DNA from: Cyclobacteriaceae bacterium | GTDB taxonomy: Bacteria > Bacteroidota > Bacteroidia > Cytophagales > Cyclobacteriaceae | NCBI GenBank assembly: GCA_947458475.1 | Contig: CANGZP010000020.1 | Coordinates: 1 to 34,049 of the forward strand | Length of the DNA stretch: 34,049 bases | Direction of reading: 5' to 3' | Shown: positions 7,485-14,941 of the stretch, one piece after another | Layout of the letters: each line of letters starts with the position of its first letter | Numbering within the stretch: position 1 is the stretch's first letter | The notes under the pieces: model-generated | What the model was told of the DNA's origin: nothing | Databases searched by the model: none | Seen by the model: the letters and a program-made list of their open reading frames with translations, nothing else | Program-made: the position numbers and the translations under genes

Positions 7485-8939
7485 TTAATAGCCAGCTTTC
7501 AAGGGTGGAGGACCATCAGGAACGATTCCTTTGTAAACATAGTCTCCTTTCTTTTGCTTGAATTCAGTTTTGATTTCGTTGCGCAATACTTCGTTTTGAT
7601 AAAGGTCCACCATTGTCATGGCAAGTGCCTTAGAAGCATAGCCCATCCCTTTGTGACCGATAGACATGCCTACTGAGGCAACTACAGCCCAAGAGTGCCA
7701 AGGAGTACCAGTTGGAGCTACTGTGGCTCCCATGCGGATGGTAGGAACCACCCAGCTTACATCGCCCACATCAGTACTTCCACCCATGCTGTGCTCCTGT
7801 GTTTCTTCCATAGGCTTGATTTCAGAAATCACACCTACTTGTGGTTTGCCGTTGGCCTCCTGGATTTTTTTAGCAAAAGCTTGTTCCTCCTCGGTATAGC
7901 TGATCGCGCCCAATGCTTCAATATTTTTTTGCATCACGGCCGAACCCGTACGGTTCACTAAAATTTCATGAACTCCTGAAACCAAGGTGATTTTATGATC
8001 TACATTGGCCATGATCGCTGCGCCAGAAGCCATTTTCTCCACTTGCTTCCAAACAGGTAGGAGACCTTCTCTGCTCGTGTCTCTTACGCGAACCCATAGG
8101 CGGCTGTAATCTGGTACTACATTGACTACCTTTCCTCCATCTTGGATGTGGTAGTGGATGCGTACGGTGGGTTTGATATGCTCTCTGTAGTAGTTGATGC
8201 CATTCGTGTATAGTTCAAGGGCGTCAGAGGCAGATCGTCCATTCCATGGATCACCAGAGGCATGGGCGGTTTGGCCGTTAAATTCCACCAAAAAGTCCAC
8301 CAAGGCCAGTCCTTTCTGCACTTCAGTTTTGGTTTCATCGGCAGGGTGCCAATCCATCATGATGTCTACATCATCCATTAATCCTGCTCGGATCATCCAT
8401 AGTTTGCCAAAGTACTTCTCCTCCGCAGGAGTTCCGTAAAAACGAATGGTGCCCTTGAGTTGTCCAGAGGCAATCAAATCTTTGATAGCGGAAGCTGCGC
8501 CTAAGGAAGCTACGCCAAAAAGGTTGTGCCCACATCCATGACCAGGGGCTCCAGTATGCAGGGGGCTTTTGAAGGGGACCTTATTTTGAGATAGGCCTGG
8601 TAGGCCATCAAATTCACCCATAATCCCGATGATCGGGGCTCCTGATCCATATTCAGCTACAAATGCAGTTGGGATTTCTCCCACGCCTCGGGTCACTTTG
8701 AAGCCCAGTTTCTCTGCGTAGGCAGAAAGGGCGGCAGAAGATTGGTTTTCTTGAAATGCAATTTCTTCGAAGGACCAAATTTTATCACTCAGTTCGGTCA
8801 TGTCTGCAAATTGTGCATCGATGGTTTGTTGAACTGCTTGTTTGAGTGGATTAGCTTTTACAGGAGCTTTTTTCTGTGCAAGCAGCGGCTGCCCAAGAAC
8901 GAGCAACGAAAGTAAAAGGAGTAGGTGATGTCTTTTCAT
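7485..8939 (-). CDS. Secreted M20-family (AbgB-like) amidohydrolase/peptidase
   Basis: The protein has 484 residues with a signal peptide ending near LLAQ. It has the M20D layout of AbgB and aminoacylase-type enzymes: GEFDGLPGL, then GHGCGHNLFG (metal Cys/His), TPAEEKYFGK (catalytic Glu pair), MDWHPAD (metal His), a dimerisation insert with FNGQTAHASGDPW, and a C-terminal HSMGGSTDVGDVSW. It probably hydrolyses N-acyl or p-aminobenzoyl-glutamate-type amides in the periplasm; AbgB is the nearest named model, but the real substrate is unknown. AbgA-like or transporter partners are not in the window. It has its own terminator and is divergent from the isomerase gene at 9111. Confidence 0.92.
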   Translation of the reverse strand: MKRHHLLLLLSLLVLGQPLLAQKKAPVKANPLKQAVQQTIDAQFADMTELSDKIWSFEEIAFQENQSSAALSAYAEKLGFKVTRGVGEIPTAFVAEYGSGAPIIGIMGEFDGLPGLSQNKVPFKSPLHTGAPGHGCGHNLFGVASLGAASAIKDLIASGQLKGTIRFYGTPAEEKYFGKLWMIRAGLMDDVDIMMDWHPADETKTEVQKGLALVDFLVEFNGQTAHASGDPWNGRSASDALELYTNGINYYREHIKPTVRIHYHIQDGGKVVNVVPDYSRLWVRVRDTSREGLLPVWKQVEKMASGAAIMANVDHKITLVSGVHEILVNRTGSAVMQKNIEALGAISYTEEEQAFAKKIQEANGKPQVGVISEIKPMEETQEHSMGGSTDVGDVSWVVPTIRMGATVAPTGTPWHSWAVVASVGMSIGHKGMGYASKALAMTMVDLYQNEVLRNEIKTEFKQKKGDYVYKGIVPDGPPPLKAGY

Positions 8940-9110
8940 AAGTAGTAGGGATACCTGTCAAATTGAAAAGTAAGATAAGAAGGGTTTTGGATTTGGAGAA
9001 AATTAATTGATAGGAGGCAGTTTTCTCTTGGGATTTTTTGTTTTTGAATGGAAGGAAGTAATACATTTATTCCGTTAACATCTACTTAAACCCACCAACC
9101 AACAGCAGGT

Positions 9111-9821
9111 ATGAACTTCCATTTTTTTTCTGACTTTGAGTCAATGAGTACTTCAGGATTTGAATTGATTAAGAAAGAGGTGGAAAATAAGCCTGATCTT
9201 TTGTTTTGTGTTGCCAGCGGTGGATCACCTTCCGGTACCTATGCCCAACTGGCGGCTTACAAAAAAATGCATCCTGAATTTGGGGAGCAGCTTCGTGTCA
9301 TCAAACTAGATGAATGGGGAGGATTGGAGCCTGGTTCTCCTTTTACCTCTGAATTGGATGTGCAGCAAAAGTTTGTGCAGCCGATGGGAATTACCAATGA
9401 TCGCTACTGGACCATTGATCCGGATACTTCAGATCCTGAGGGAGCATGTCTAAAAATGGAGCAAGTACTGGAGCAGGAGGGGCCTTTGGATATTTGCATT
9501 TTGGGAATAGGGGTCAATGGACACATTGCGCTCAATGAACCAGGGGATGTCCATCAACTTCCGTATCATGTTTGCGAATTGGCACCATCTACCTTAGCCA
9601 ATGGGATGTTGAAGACCTTGAAGCAGCCGCCGAGTTTTGGAATGACGATTGGGCTTCGGGGAATCATGCAATCCAAACTCATCCTTTTATTTATTGCAGG
9701 TTCTGGTAAAAAAGAAGCCTTTGAGCGCTTGCAGGATCCTAGGGTATCTGGGCAATTTCCCGCTTCCTACCTCTGGCTACATCCCAATGTGCAGGTCCTA
9801 GTGGATGAGCGTGCCGTTTGA
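9111..9821 (+). CDS. Sugar-phosphate isomerase/deaminase, AgaI-type
   Basis: This 236-residue protein belongs to the NagB/6-phosphogluconolactonase fold. VASGGSPSGTY forms the phosphate-binding loop. KLDEWGGL carries the Asp equivalent to the NagB proton acceptor, and LGIGVNGHIALNEPGD carries the catalytic His and Glu. The Asp before Gly-His in NagB (GNDGH) is Asn here, as in the E. coli galactosamine-6-phosphate isomerase AgaI (GKNGHLGLNEPG). The endings also match (PASYLWLHPN versus PASFLWLHSN). I therefore favour an AgaI-like amino-sugar-phosphate isomerase/deaminase over NagB or a lactonase. No aga or nag genes adjoin it. A weak promoter (TTTG, 21-base gap, TACATTTA) lies at 9037-9069. 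Confidence 0.85.
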   Translation: MNFHFFSDFESMSTSGFELIKKEVENKPDLLFCVASGGSPSGTYAQLAAYKKMHPEFGEQLRVIKLDEWGGLEPGSPFTSELDVQQKFVQPMGITNDRYWTIDPDTSDPEGACLKMEQVLEQEGPLDICILGIGVNGHIALNEPGDVHQLPYHVCELAPSTLANGMLKTLKQPPSFGMTIGLRGIMQSKLILLFIAGSGKKEAFERLQDPRVSGQFPASYLWLHPNVQVLVDERAV

Positions 9822-9897
9822 TGCTACCCAAACCATATTTATTTGTTTGATAGCGAAGGAGATACTTGCTCTTTATTAAAAAAATAAAGTTGATTTA

Positions 9898-9927
9898 TTG
9901 CGGATAAGTTCCCTTTTTCTACCTTTG
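9898..9927 (+). promoter_or_regulatory. Bacteroidota-type promoter of the tRNA-Asp pair
   Basis: The -7 box TACCTTTG (9920-9927) matches TAnnTTTG exactly. A TTG -33 element at 9898-9900 lies 19 bases upstream. Transcription would start about 20 bases before the first tRNA-Asp. Confidence 0.75.
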
Positions 9928-9952
9928 CACCACTTCAAAAGTGAAGGGAAAC

Positions 9953-10026
9953 GGAGTGGTAGTTCAGCTGGTTAGAATGCCTGCCTGTCACGCAGGAGGT
10001 CGCGGGTTCGAGTCCCGTCCATTCCG
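9953..10026 (+). tRNA. tRNA-Asp (GTC), copy 1
   Basis: Acceptor arms GGAGTGG and CCATTCC pair with one G-T. The D arm contains AGCTGGTTAGA, the anticodon loop CTGTCAC gives anticodon GTC, and the T arm contains GGTTCGAGTCC. The discriminator base is G and CCA is not encoded. Length is 74 bases. Identical in sequence to the copy at 10112. Confidence 0.97.
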
Positions 10027-10111
10027 CATCGATTATAACTTACTTATTTTGAGTTCGTTAACAGTATTTATTTAGACAATTAATCCTTGATTTCTTGTCT
10101 TTTCTAGCCTT

Positions 10112-10185
10112 GGAGTGGTAGTTCAGCTGGTTAGAATGCCTGCCTGTCACGCAGGAGGTCGCGGGTTCGAGTCCCGTCCATTCCG
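10112..10185 (+). tRNA. tRNA-Asp (GTC), copy 2
   Basis: An exact 74-base duplicate of the copy at 9953, with anticodon GTC, discriminator G and no encoded CCA. An 85-base spacer separates them; no second TAnnTTTG box is evident in the spacer, so both are likely processed from one transcript that ends at the terminator just downstream. Confidence 0.97.
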
Positions 10186-10188
10186 CTT

Positions 10189-10220
10189 AAAGTCCCTAAG
10201 AAATTAGGGACTTTTTTGTT
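10189..10220 (+). terminator. Terminator of the tRNA-Asp operon
   Basis: AAAGTCCCTAA (10189-10199) pairs perfectly with TTAGGGACTTT (10204-10214) around a GAAA loop and is followed by a T-rich run. It begins 4 bases after the second tRNA. Confidence 0.93.
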
Positions 10221-10366
10221 TTCAGGCAGTATGAACTGGTGTAAAGACATAGAAGGAGGGATTACTTACCTAAATTTTTTCTATTGCTCCGTTAGTATTG
10301 GATTTTTAGTCCTGTGTGAACCTACCTTTTCACGTATTATTTCCATCGGAGATTAAGACTAATCCT

Positions 10367-10374
10367 TATATTTG
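10367..10374 (+). promoter_or_regulatory. Candidate -7 box of accA
   Basis: TATATTTG matches TAnnTTTG exactly and ends 20 bases before the accA start codon. The -33 region is poor, so it is supported by the -7 box and position only. Confidence 0.55.
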
Positions 10375-10394
10375 TTCTTCAAAAATTTACGGAA

Positions 10395-11342
10395 ATGGTC
10401 TTAGAATTTGAAAAACCCATTGCTGATTTAGAGCAAAAATTGCAGGAGATGAAGGAGTTGGCAAAGGGGAGGAACATCGACCTAAGCAAGGACATTCAAT
10501 CTTTAGAGGGTAAAATTTTGGCTTTGAAGAAGGAAACCTTCGATAACCTTACGCGCTGGCAGCGGGTGCAGCTCTCCAGACATGCAGACAGACCTTATGC
10601 CTTGGATTACATCTACGAGATCACCAACGACTTTATTGAATTGCACGGGGACCGTACTGTGAAAGACGACAAAGCCATGATTGGTGGCTTGGGTGATATA
10701 GATGGCCGAACAGTCCTTTTTATTGGACAACAAAAAGGTCGAAACACCAAGCAGCGTCAAGAACGTAATTTTGGAATGGCCAATCCAGAAGGCTATCGTA
10801 AAGCCCTTCGATTGATGAAAATGGCCGAAAAATTTAACAAGCCCATCGTAACGCTTATCGATACTCCTGGTGCATTTCCTGGTTTGGAAGCAGAAGAAAG
10901 AGGCCAAGGTGAGGCCATCGCCCGCAATATCAAAGAAATGTTTATGCTCAAAGTACCCGTGATTTGCATCATCATTGGGGAAGGAGCCTCTGGGGGTGCC
11001 TTAGGCATTGCCATTGGAGACAAAGTGTACATGTTGGAAAACACCTGGTATTCTGTGATTTCTCCTGAATCCTGTTCCTCTATTTTGTGGAGATCTTGGG
11101 ATTACAAAGAGCAAGCCGCTGAAGCACTCAAGTTGACCGCGACAGATATGAAGTCCAATGGGTTGATAGACGACATCATTCCAGAGCCACTTGGAGGGGC
11201 GCACAAAGACATCAAAGGAATGGCGAAAACCCTCAAGGAGGTGATCAGCAAGGCATTGGCTGAATTGGATAAAATTGAGGCAGAAGAACGCATCTCTCAG
11301 CGAATAGACAAGTTCTGTGCGATGGGTGTAGTCGTGGAATAA
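10395..11342 (+). CDS. accA: Acetyl-CoA carboxylase carboxyltransferase subunit alpha
   Basis: AccA, with AccD, transfers the carboxyl group from biotin to acetyl-CoA to give malonyl-CoA, the committed step of fatty-acid synthesis. The 315-residue sequence is full length. It starts with the usual coiled region ([20 protein letters not shown]), followed by [26 protein letters not shown], the crotonase-like core [22 protein letters not shown], and the oxyanion-type [17 protein letters not shown]. It lacks the AccD zinc finger, as expected for the separate alpha subunit; accD is not in the window. It has its own promoter and lies 89 bases upstream of a three-gene set that contains an acyltransferase and a patatin. 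Confidence 0.97.
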   Translation: MVLEFEKPIADLEQKLQEMKELAKGRNIDLSKDIQSLEGKILALKKETFDNLTRWQRVQLSRHADRPYALDYIYEITNDFIELHGDRTVKDDKAMIGGLGDIDGRTVLFIGQQKGRNTKQRQERNFGMANPEGYRKALRLMKMAEKFNKPIVTLIDTPGAFPGLEAEERGQGEAIARNIKEMFMLKVPVICIIIGEGASGGALGIAIGDKVYMLENTWYSVISPESCSSILWRSWDYKEQAAEALKLTATDMKSNGLIDDIIPEPLGGAHKDIKGMAKTLKEVISKALAELDKIEAEERISQRIDKFCAMGVVVE

Positions 11343-11431
11343 GTCTTTCCGATCCTTCCATTTTCCATTTAAAGATCCCGCTTGCATTCAAACTAGTTGA
11401 CAGGATTTTAACTTGTGCTTAATCACCAGAT

Positions 11432-12271
11432 ATGGAGCTTTTCACTGTAGACACCGGCTTTTTTAAATTGGATGGCGGGGCCATGTTTGGTGTAGTGCCC
11501 AAGTCCATCTGGTCACGAACCAATCCCTCGGATGAAAACAACCTCTGTCCTTGGGCCATGCGTTGTTTACTTGTTTCGGATGGCAATCGATTGGTCTTAA
11601 TCGACAACGGCATAGGAGACAAGCAAGATGCCCGCTTCTTTTCGCATTACTACTTGCATGGAGAAGCTAGCTTAGCCAAAAGTTTACAACAGCTGGGTGT
11701 ACATCCTACTGACATCACGGATGTTTTTTTGACGCACCTGCATTTTGACCATTGTGGAGGGAGTGTGAAATACGGTTCTCATGGGCAATACGAACTTACT
11801 TTTCCTCGAGCAACCTATTGGACCAATGAAGATCATTGGAACTGGGCAACTGTTCCAAATCCAAGAGAAAAAGCCTCCTTTTTGGAAGAAAATATCCTTC
11901 CCTTGCAAGAGCATGGGGTGCTCAAGTACCTCGACCTAGCCACTAAATCCTTATTTCCAGGTTTTGACTTCCTCACCATGGATGGGCATACGGATAAGCA
12001 AATGCTACCCAAAATGCAGTATAAAGGACATACGCTTGTGTTTATGGCCGATTTACTCCCTTCTGTAGGACACATTCCTTTGCCCTATGTGATGGGCTAT
12101 GATACCCGACCTTTACTTACCCTGCTGGAGAAGCAGCAATTTTTGGAGGAGGCAGCGCAAAATCAGTATGTGCTTTTTCTAGAGCACGACTCGGTAAATG
12201 AGTGTTGCACTGTAAAAATGACCGAAAAGGGTGTACGTGTCGACCAAACTTTCCGACTTGATGAACTCTAA
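11432..12271 (+). CDS. Metallo-beta-lactamase-fold hydrolase
   Basis: This 279-residue cytoplasmic protein has the MBL-fold motif THLHFDHCGG with His102, His104, Asp106 and His107. Further ligands are a His in DGHTDKQ, the bridging Asp in FMADLLPS and a late His in LEHDS. The N-terminal GGAMFGVVPK and the length fit the AHL-lactonase/RNase-Z-like hydrolase group of mixed function, often annotated simply as MBL-fold metallo-hydrolase. The substrate is unknown. Its end overlaps the patatin gene by 11 bases, so translation is probably coupled and a shared pathway is likely. Confidence 0.9.
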   Translation: MELFTVDTGFFKLDGGAMFGVVPKSIWSRTNPSDENNLCPWAMRCLLVSDGNRLVLIDNGIGDKQDARFFSHYYLHGEASLAKSLQQLGVHPTDITDVFLTHLHFDHCGGSVKYGSHGQYELTFPRATYWTNEDHWNWATVPNPREKASFLEENILPLQEHGVLKYLDLATKSLFPGFDFLTMDGHTDKQMLPKMQYKGHTLVFMADLLPSVGHIPLPYVMGYDTRPLLTLLEKQQFLEEAAQNQYVLFLEHDSVNECCTVKMTEKGVRVDQTFRLDEL

Positions 12272-13067
12272 GCCAAGCATTGGAATCGCGTTCTCCGGTG
12301 GAGGAGTCAGAGGCATCTCGCATTTGGGGGTGCTAAAAGCCCTACAGGAAATGGGCATTTTTCCAAACCAGGTGAGTGGCAGTTCAGCAGGAGCCATAGT
12401 AGGCGCCATGTATTGCCAAGGATATAGCCCAGATGAGGTGTTGAAGATTATCATTGAAACCAACTATTTCAAGTTGATCCGACCTGCCATCTCTTGGAAG
12501 GGCTTGTTTAACATGGATAGTTTGGCGCAGCTATTGAAAACCTACCTGCCGCACAATGATTTTGCATCACTAAAAATACCGCTGCATGTGGCGGCAACAG
12601 ATATCGGAAAAGGGGAGGTGGTGTATTTCAATTCCGGTAAGTTGATCGATCCCATATTGGCTTCATCCTGTATTCCAGGGATGTTTGAACCGATTTTTTA
12701 CGAATCACGGTACCTGGTGGATGGCGGTGTGCTGAATAATTTGCCGGTGGAACCCTTGCAATCCAGTTGCGATGTTCTGATTGGCGTCAATTGCAATCAT
12801 CTACCTGAATTGGCTGCGGTTCGAAATGTGAAAAATCTTTTGGAGCGCGCAGTCATGATGAACATGAATTTCAATGCCTACAGCCGTAAGTCGGCTTGTA
12901 CCTATTTTATAGAAGCCCCTGGATTGGGTCAATTTGGCGTCTTTGACTTGAAAAAGGCGCCAGAATTCTTTCAAGCGGGTTACAGTCAAGCCATGAAAGT
13001 CCTAGAAGCCAATCCTAGTTTACTCGAAATTTCCACCCACATCCAACCTCAACCTAGCGATTTATGA
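12261..13067 (+). CDS. Patatin-like phospholipase
   Basis: The 268-residue protein (from the ATG at 12261) has the patatin layout. The oxyanion loop GGGVRG is at 13-18, the nucleophile elbow GSSAG at 40-44 (Ser42), and the catalytic Asp is in VDGGVLNNLP. This is the RssA/YlbK-type short bacterial form without a signal peptide, expected to release fatty acids from phospholipids or lysophospholipids in the cytoplasm. A GTG at 12231 would extend it by 10 residues, but the ATG gives the typical N-terminus (SIGIAFSGGG). It overlaps the upstream MBL gene by 11 bases and the downstream acyltransferase by 4, so the three are translationally coupled. Confidence 0.92.
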   Translation: MNSKPSIGIAFSGGGVRGISHLGVLKALQEMGIFPNQVSGSSAGAIVGAMYCQGYSPDEVLKIIIETNYFKLIRPAISWKGLFNMDSLAQLLKTYLPHNDFASLKIPLHVAATDIGKGEVVYFNSGKLIDPILASSCIPGMFEPIFYESRYLVDGGVLNNLPVEPLQSSCDVLIGVNCNHLPELAAVRNVKNLLERAVMMNMNFNAYSRKSACTYFIEAPGLGQFGVFDLKKAPEFFQAGYSQAMKVLEANPSLLEISTHIQPQPSDL

Positions 13068-13624
13068 TGAAGTTAATTTCCCGATTTATATTTTGGTTGG
13101 CTGGATGGCGCTTGAATCCAAATTGGCCTGTTGGTGTCAAAAAAGCGGTTTTAATTGCTATTCCGCACACCTCCAACTGGGATCTTTTGTACGCAAGAGC
13201 TGCTTTTTACTTGATGGATATTCCAGTTCGATTCACTATCAAGATAGAATTAATGGTTGGGCCCTTGGGCTGGTTTTTGTCTGGATTGGGAGCGATTCCC
13301 ATTGATAGGAAGAAGATTCCGGGCGGAAAAAAGCAAACCTACACGGAAGCGATGATTCAAATGCTCAATGAGCGAGATGATTTGGTGGTGATGGTTACTC
13401 CAGAAGGAACTAGAAGCGCAGTAACCAAATGGAAATCAGGTTTTTACCATACTGCACTTGGAGCAAATGTGCCGATCGTAATTGGCTACTTGGATTACAA
13501 AAAGAAAGAAGCAGGCATTGGACCGTGTTTGTATCCCAATGGGGATATGGAAGGTCAGATTGAGGAACTGAAAGCTTTTGGAAGGACTGTGGTTCCCAAG
13601 TATCCAGAGAAAGGGATTCGCTAA
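13064..13624 (+). CDS. PlsC-like 1-acylglycerol-3-phosphate acyltransferase
   Basis: The protein has 186 residues. The acyltransferase HX4D motif is HTSNWD and the glycerol-phosphate motif is PEGTRS, with the GAIPIDRKK block between them. It is the short cytoplasmic-membrane form of PlsC-like enzymes that put a fatty acid on lysophosphatidate or another lysolipid. The start ATG overlaps the TGA of the patatin gene (ATGA). A phospholipase followed directly by an acyltransferase suggests acyl-chain removal and replacement; that coupling is inference. A large inverted repeat begins just after the stop. Confidence 0.9.
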   Translation: MMKLISRFIFWLAGWRLNPNWPVGVKKAVLIAIPHTSNWDLLYARAAFYLMDIPVRFTIKIELMVGPLGWFLSGLGAIPIDRKKIPGGKKQTYTEAMIQMLNERDDLVVMVTPEGTRSAVTKWKSGFYHTALGANVPIVIGYLDYKKKEAGIGPCLYPNGDMEGQIEELKAFGRTVVPKYPEKGIR

Positions 13625-13627
13625 TCT

Positions 13628-13684
13628 GATTATCCGCAACGGTACCAATAACTCAAAAGGGTTGTTATACCACTGCGGATAATC
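13628..13684. repeat. Imperfect 57-base inverted repeat (long hairpin)
   Basis: GATTATCCGC (13628-13637) is the exact reverse complement of GCGGATAATC (13675-13684). The inner sequence GGTACCAATAAC partly pairs with GTTGTTATACC, so the two arms are about 24 bases each with a short A-rich loop. There is no T-run on either side, so it is not a standard terminator. Confidence 0.8.
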
Positions 13685-13765
13685 GTTCACAGACCATGGA
13701 CCACGGTCAACAGCTCATTTAATTGATCCTCAAACCTTATTTTTTTGGGTTATGGTGAAAAAACA
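13685..13765. repeat. Dispersed intergenic repeat, copy A
   Basis: This stretch holds ACCATGGACCACGGTCAACAG-type short iterations, followed by CTCAAACCTTATTT and a GGTTAT end. The same order of elements (GTCCACGG, then TTCAAACCTTGTTT, then GGTTCTTA) occurs at 21195-21262. It is probably a non-coding dispersed element; the match is judged by eye. Confidence 0.5.
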
Positions 13766-13839
13766 GCTAATCATATTTCCTGAGGAATTGATTGAGATTT
13801 GTTCAGAATTGGATTGGTGTTGAATAAAAATCTCAAGAA

Positions 13840-14898
13840 CTAGATTTTATCTGACACCAGACGGAAACCTACATTTGAAGTTCCGGAGTCAACTGCCTGT
13901 CCTTGACGTGCTGCTGGCCGGTAATTCACACAGTAATTGGATGCACACAAAAACGAGCCACCCTTAATCACTCGTTCCACGGCGTAGGGATTGCTTGGGT
14001 TGTAGCAGGGGTTCATGCCTTCATCCAACTTGGCCACTTTCCCAGCTGTTCGTGCGTGCTTCAATGCATCAAACCAGTCTGAAGTAAGTTCCCACACATT
14101 TCCAATCATGTCGTATGCCCCATAGCCGTTTGGTGGGAAGGATTGTACGGGTGCAGTGGACACAAATCCATCCATTCCCTGATCTTGATAGGGAAACTTT
14201 CCTTGAAAAGTATTGGCGAGGTAAGCACCGCCTGGGGTAAATTCATCTCCCCAAGCGAATTTTTGGCTATTTAGTCCCCCGCGAGCAGCAAATTCCCATT
14301 CGGCTTCGGTCGGCAATCGCTTGCCCACCCAGTTGGCATAGGCTACAGCATCCTCATAAGCTACATGCACTACGGGATGATTTTCTCTACCTTCAAGGTT
14401 ACTTTCTGGCCCTTCTGGATGCATCCAGTTGGCCCCTTTTACCCAAATCCACCAGGCAGAGAGGTCATGTAGTGGAACAGGATGAGTTGGAGCCACAAAG
14501 ACCATAGATCCTGGAGCAAGATCTTCATCGGACAATTTGGGTGTATTGGGGGGGAGTTGCTTTTTAAGTTCTTCCCAATCTATCGCTCTTTCTGCTACCG
14601 TGAGGTATCCTGTAGCGGTGATGAATTTTTGGAATTGCGCATTGGTCACTTCTGTGGGCTCGATCCAAAATCCGGCAACAGATACCTTCACAGCAGGCTT
14701 TTCAGCAGCATAGGCTCCAGGGTCGTCAGATCCCATGGTTAGTTCGCCGCCAGGTATCCATACCATACCATTTTTGGTCAGGGGAGGAGAAAAAACCAGA
14801 TTTCCTTGATCTTGGCTTGTATTTTCTGTGGCCGTGGAAGCACAGGAAACGACTCCAATCAGCACGATTAATCCTATAAAATGGCGCAAACGAATCAT
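13840..14898 (-). CDS. Formylglycine-generating-enzyme-like lipoprotein
   Basis: The protein has 352 residues. A lipoprotein signal (hydrophobic segment, lipobox VVSC) leads to a full FGE-sulfatase (SUMF1-type) domain: MVWIPGGELTMGSDDPGAY at the start, HPVVHVAYEDAVAYANWVGKRLPTEAEWEFAARGG-type core, GNVWELTSDWF, and a C-terminal KGGSFLCASNYC followed by NVGFRLV. Cys318 and Cys323 are placed like the two copper-binding catalytic cysteines of human FGE (CHRSYC). Many bacterial paralogues have lost these, so this one may truly convert cysteine to formylglycine in sulfatases. No sulfatase is in the window. A -7 box TATTTTTG (minus strand, 14930-14937) lies 31 bases upstream, and the HTH gene ends 43 bases before it. 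Confidence 0.9.
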   Translation of the reverse strand: MIRLRHFIGLIVLIGVVSCASTATENTSQDQGNLVFSPPLTKNGMVWIPGGELTMGSDDPGAYAAEKPAVKVSVAGFWIEPTEVTNAQFQKFITATGYLTVAERAIDWEELKKQLPPNTPKLSDEDLAPGSMVFVAPTHPVPLHDLSAWWIWVKGANWMHPEGPESNLEGRENHPVVHVAYEDAVAYANWVGKRLPTEAEWEFAARGGLNSQKFAWGDEFTPGGAYLANTFQGKFPYQDQGMDGFVSTAPVQSFPPNGYGAYDMIGNVWELTSDWFDALKHARTAGKVAKLDEGMNPCYNPSNPYAVERVIKGGSFLCASNYCVNYRPAARQGQAVDSGTSNVGFRLVSDKI

Positions 14899-14929
14899 TG
14901 AGGTAAGTTACACGGATTGAAATTCAAGC

Positions 14930-14937
14930 CAAAAATA
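14930..14937 (-). promoter_or_regulatory. Candidate -7 box for the FGE-like gene
   Basis: Minus-strand TATTTTTG matches TAnnTTTG, 31 bases before the start codon and close to the stop of the upstream regulator gene. The -33 element is not convincing. Confidence 0.4.
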
Positions 14938-14941
14938 TAAT

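Noticed and set aside
9953-10185. tRNA-Asp as an integration site of a mobile element
   Set aside because: No integrase, no direct repeat of the tRNA 3' end beyond the second full copy, and both tRNAs are intact with a shared promoter and terminator.
12231-12260. GTG start 30 bases upstream for the patatin gene
   Set aside because: The ATG at 12261 gives the usual short N-terminus before the GGGVRG loop.
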